Position numbers and translations under genes: made by a program. This document shows, piece by piece, positions 62,783 through 64,000 of a stretch of DNA of 64,000 bases. Below the pieces are notes generated by a model. It saw only the letters and a program-made list of their open reading frames with translations. It had not been told where the DNA came from and searched no databases. The DNA comes from Pseudonocardiales bacterium (lineage in GTDB: Bacteria; Actinomycetota; Actinomycetes; Mycobacteriales; Pseudonocardiaceae), in the NCBI GenBank assembly GCA_019243635.1, contig JAFAUB010000023.1, positions 1-64,000 on the forward strand. Reading direction: 5' to 3'. Positions within the stretch are counted from its first letter, which is position 1. The number at the start of each line of letters is the position of its first letter.

Positions 62783-64000
62783 ATGACGGTGCTGGTCGTG
62801 GACTTCGGGGCGCAGTATGCGCAGCTGATCGCTCGACGGGTCCGCGAGGCGCAGGTGTACTCCGAGGTCGTGCCGCACACCGCCACAGTGTCGGAGATCC
62901 TGGGGCGCAAGCCTGCGGCGATCGTGCTTTCCGGCGGTCCGGCCAGCGTGTACGCCGACGACGCGCCTCGCGTCGACCCGGCTCTGTTCCAGGCCGGGGT
63001 GCCGGTGCTGGGCATCTGCTACGGCTTTCAGGCGATGGCCGAGACCCTGGGCGGCGCTGTGCAGCGGACCGGCACCCGCGAGTACGGGCGCACCGAGCTG
63101 CAGGTGCTCGACGGCGGCGGCGTGCTGCACCGCGAGCTGCCGGCGCGCGGCCCGGTGTGGATGAGCCACGGCGACGCCGTGACCGCCGCCCCGGGGGGGT
63201 TCACGGTCACCGCGCGGTCGGGTGGTGCCCCGGTGGCGGCGTTCGAGGACATCGAGCGGCGGTTGACCGGGGTGCAGTACCACCCCGAGGTGGTGCATTC
63301 CCCCCACGGCCAGGAGGTGCTGCGCCGGTTCCTGCACGAGGTCGCCGGCATCCGGCCGAGCTGGACCACCGCCAACGTCATCGACGAGACGGTGGCCGCG
63401 ATCCGGGCCCAGACCGGTGGCGGCGCCGTGATCTGTGGCCTGTCCGGCGGGGTGGACTCCGCGGTGGCCGCCGCGTTGGTGCACCGAGCCGTCGGAGACG
63501 CTCTGACCTGCGTGTTCGTTGATCACGGCCTGCTGCGGGCCGGCGAGCGGGCCCAAGTGGAACGGGACTACGTGGCCGCCACGGGAGTTCAGCTGGTCAC
63601 CATCGACGCCCGGGAGCGGTTCCTGTCCGCGCTGGCCGGCGTGGTGGACCCCGAGCGGAAGCGGAAGATCATCGGCCGGGAGTTCATCCGGGTCTTCGAA
63701 GCCGCGGCCCGGGGCCTACAGGCCGAGGCGGGCCGGCATGGCGAGGAGATCCGCTTCCTGGTACAGGGCACCCTGTACCCGGATGTGGTGGAGTCCGGCG
63801 GTGGATCGGGAACTGCGAGCATCAAGAGCCACCACAACGTCGGCGGTCTGCCCGAGGATCTGGCCTTCGAGCTGGTCGAGCCGCTGCGCGCGCTGTTCAA
63901 GGACGAGGTGCGCCGGGTGGGGCTGGAGCTGGGGCTGCCGGAGACGATTGTGCACCGCCAGCCGTTCCCCGGCCCCGGCCTGGCGATCCGGATCATCGGC
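62783..64000 (+). CDS. guaA: GMP synthase (glutamine-hydrolysing), 3' end cut by the window
   Basis: The frame from ATG 62783 is open to the last base (406 codons seen of about 515-520). The class I glutaminase domain has C79 in [10 protein letters not shown] and the histidine-glutamate pair in [14 protein letters not shown]. The ATP pyrophosphatase domain has the P-loop [16 protein letters not shown] and [14 protein letters not shown], and ends here in the [16 protein letters not shown] dimerisation motif. It aminates XMP to GMP, the step after IMP dehydrogenase encoded at 51706. It follows the choD-like gene after 9 bases. Confidence 0.97.
   Translation, partial: MTVLVVDFGAQYAQLIARRVREAQVYSEVVPHTATVSEILGRKPAAIVLSGGPASVYADDAPRVDPALFQAGVPVLGICYGFQAMAETLGGAVQRTGTREYGRTELQVLDGGGVLHRELPARGPVWMSHGDAVTAAPGGFTVTARSGGAPVAAFEDIERRLTGVQYHPEVVHSPHGQEVLRRFLHEVAGIRPSWTTANVIDETVAAIRAQTGGGAVICGLSGGVDSAVAAALVHRAVGDALTCVFVDHGLLRAGERAQVERDYVAATGVQLVTIDARERFLSALAGVVDPERKRKIIGREFIRVFEAAARGLQAEAGRHGEEIRFLVQGTLYPDVVESGGGSGTASIKSHHNVGGLPEDLAFELVEPLRALFKDEVRRVGLELGLPETIVHRQPFPGPGLAIRIIG

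Noticed and set aside
61925..63556. 543-codon minus-strand frame opposite the choD-like gene and guaA
   Set aside because: It spans two well-supported genes on the other strand and has antisense composition only.

Overview
The window is high-GC DNA whose backbone gene order matches an actinobacterial chromosome: a WXG100 pair, rplM, rpsI, glmM, then glmS, nnr, alr, groES, groEL, then a BldM-like regulator, sigD, rsdA, a DUF5319 gene, guaB2, guaB3, a choD-like gene and guaA. The ancestral order is the one seen around Rv3409c-Rv3445c in Mycobacterium tuberculosis. The SARP regulator, AfsR-like ATPases, His-tailed GroEL and many GTG starts fit a Pseudonocardiales-type filamentous actinomycete; the genus is an inference, not read directly. 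Against this conserved frame, four stretches look inserted or rearranged.

(1) 1-7.47 kb is the right end of a mobile or degraded island. It holds the 3' part of an IS3-family element, a prolyl-oligopeptidase remnant, an SRPBCC protein, an HTH/TPR regulator and a large serine recombinase. The recombinase start lies 8 bases from a type VII secretion ATPase gene (eccC, 7.45-10.0 kb) that has lost its whole N-terminus and resumes exactly at its first Walker A motif. The recombinase island therefore appears to sit inside eccC. (2) 10.3-31.7 kb separates eccC from the WXG100 pair that normally accompanies it in ESX-4. It contains moeA, two AfsR-like STAND proteins (one a SARP regulator) and a compact biosynthetic operon at 19.3-26.5 kb: ACP, benzoate-CoA-ligase-like enzyme, intact KS, Cys-less KS, intact KS, Cys-less KS, ACP and ketoreductase, with a divergent hotdog thioesterase. 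This looks like a type II polyketide/fatty-acid system with two KS/chain-length-factor-like pairs and is the best candidate for an undescribed pathway. An ECF sigma factor, an archaeal-type valyl-tRNA synthetase and a methyltransferase follow.

(3) 34.9-40.7 kb, between glmM and glmS, carries an RlmA-type 23S rRNA methyltransferase, an isoleucyl-tRNA synthetase whose HIGH signature is permuted to GTHH, a 32-residue membrane peptide, and an alpha/beta hydrolase lacking its nucleophile serine. (4) 54.4-61.0 kb, between guaB3 and the choD-like gene, is a defence-type insertion: an IS110 remnant, a frameshifted HTH regulator and a 1338-residue TIR / STAND ATPase / 14-repeat WD40 protein.

Within the conserved part, alr is fused in frame to rimI and the t6A genes tsaE, tsaB and tsaD that normally surround rimI are absent. 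groES is preceded by a CIRCE operator. The groES-groEL gap holds a hairpin and a regular array of 15-bp palindromes. sigD and rsdA form the sigma-D/anti-sigma-D pair, and guaB2, guaB3 and guaA (cut by the window end) cover guanine nucleotide synthesis. No tRNA, rRNA or CRISPR array was recognised.
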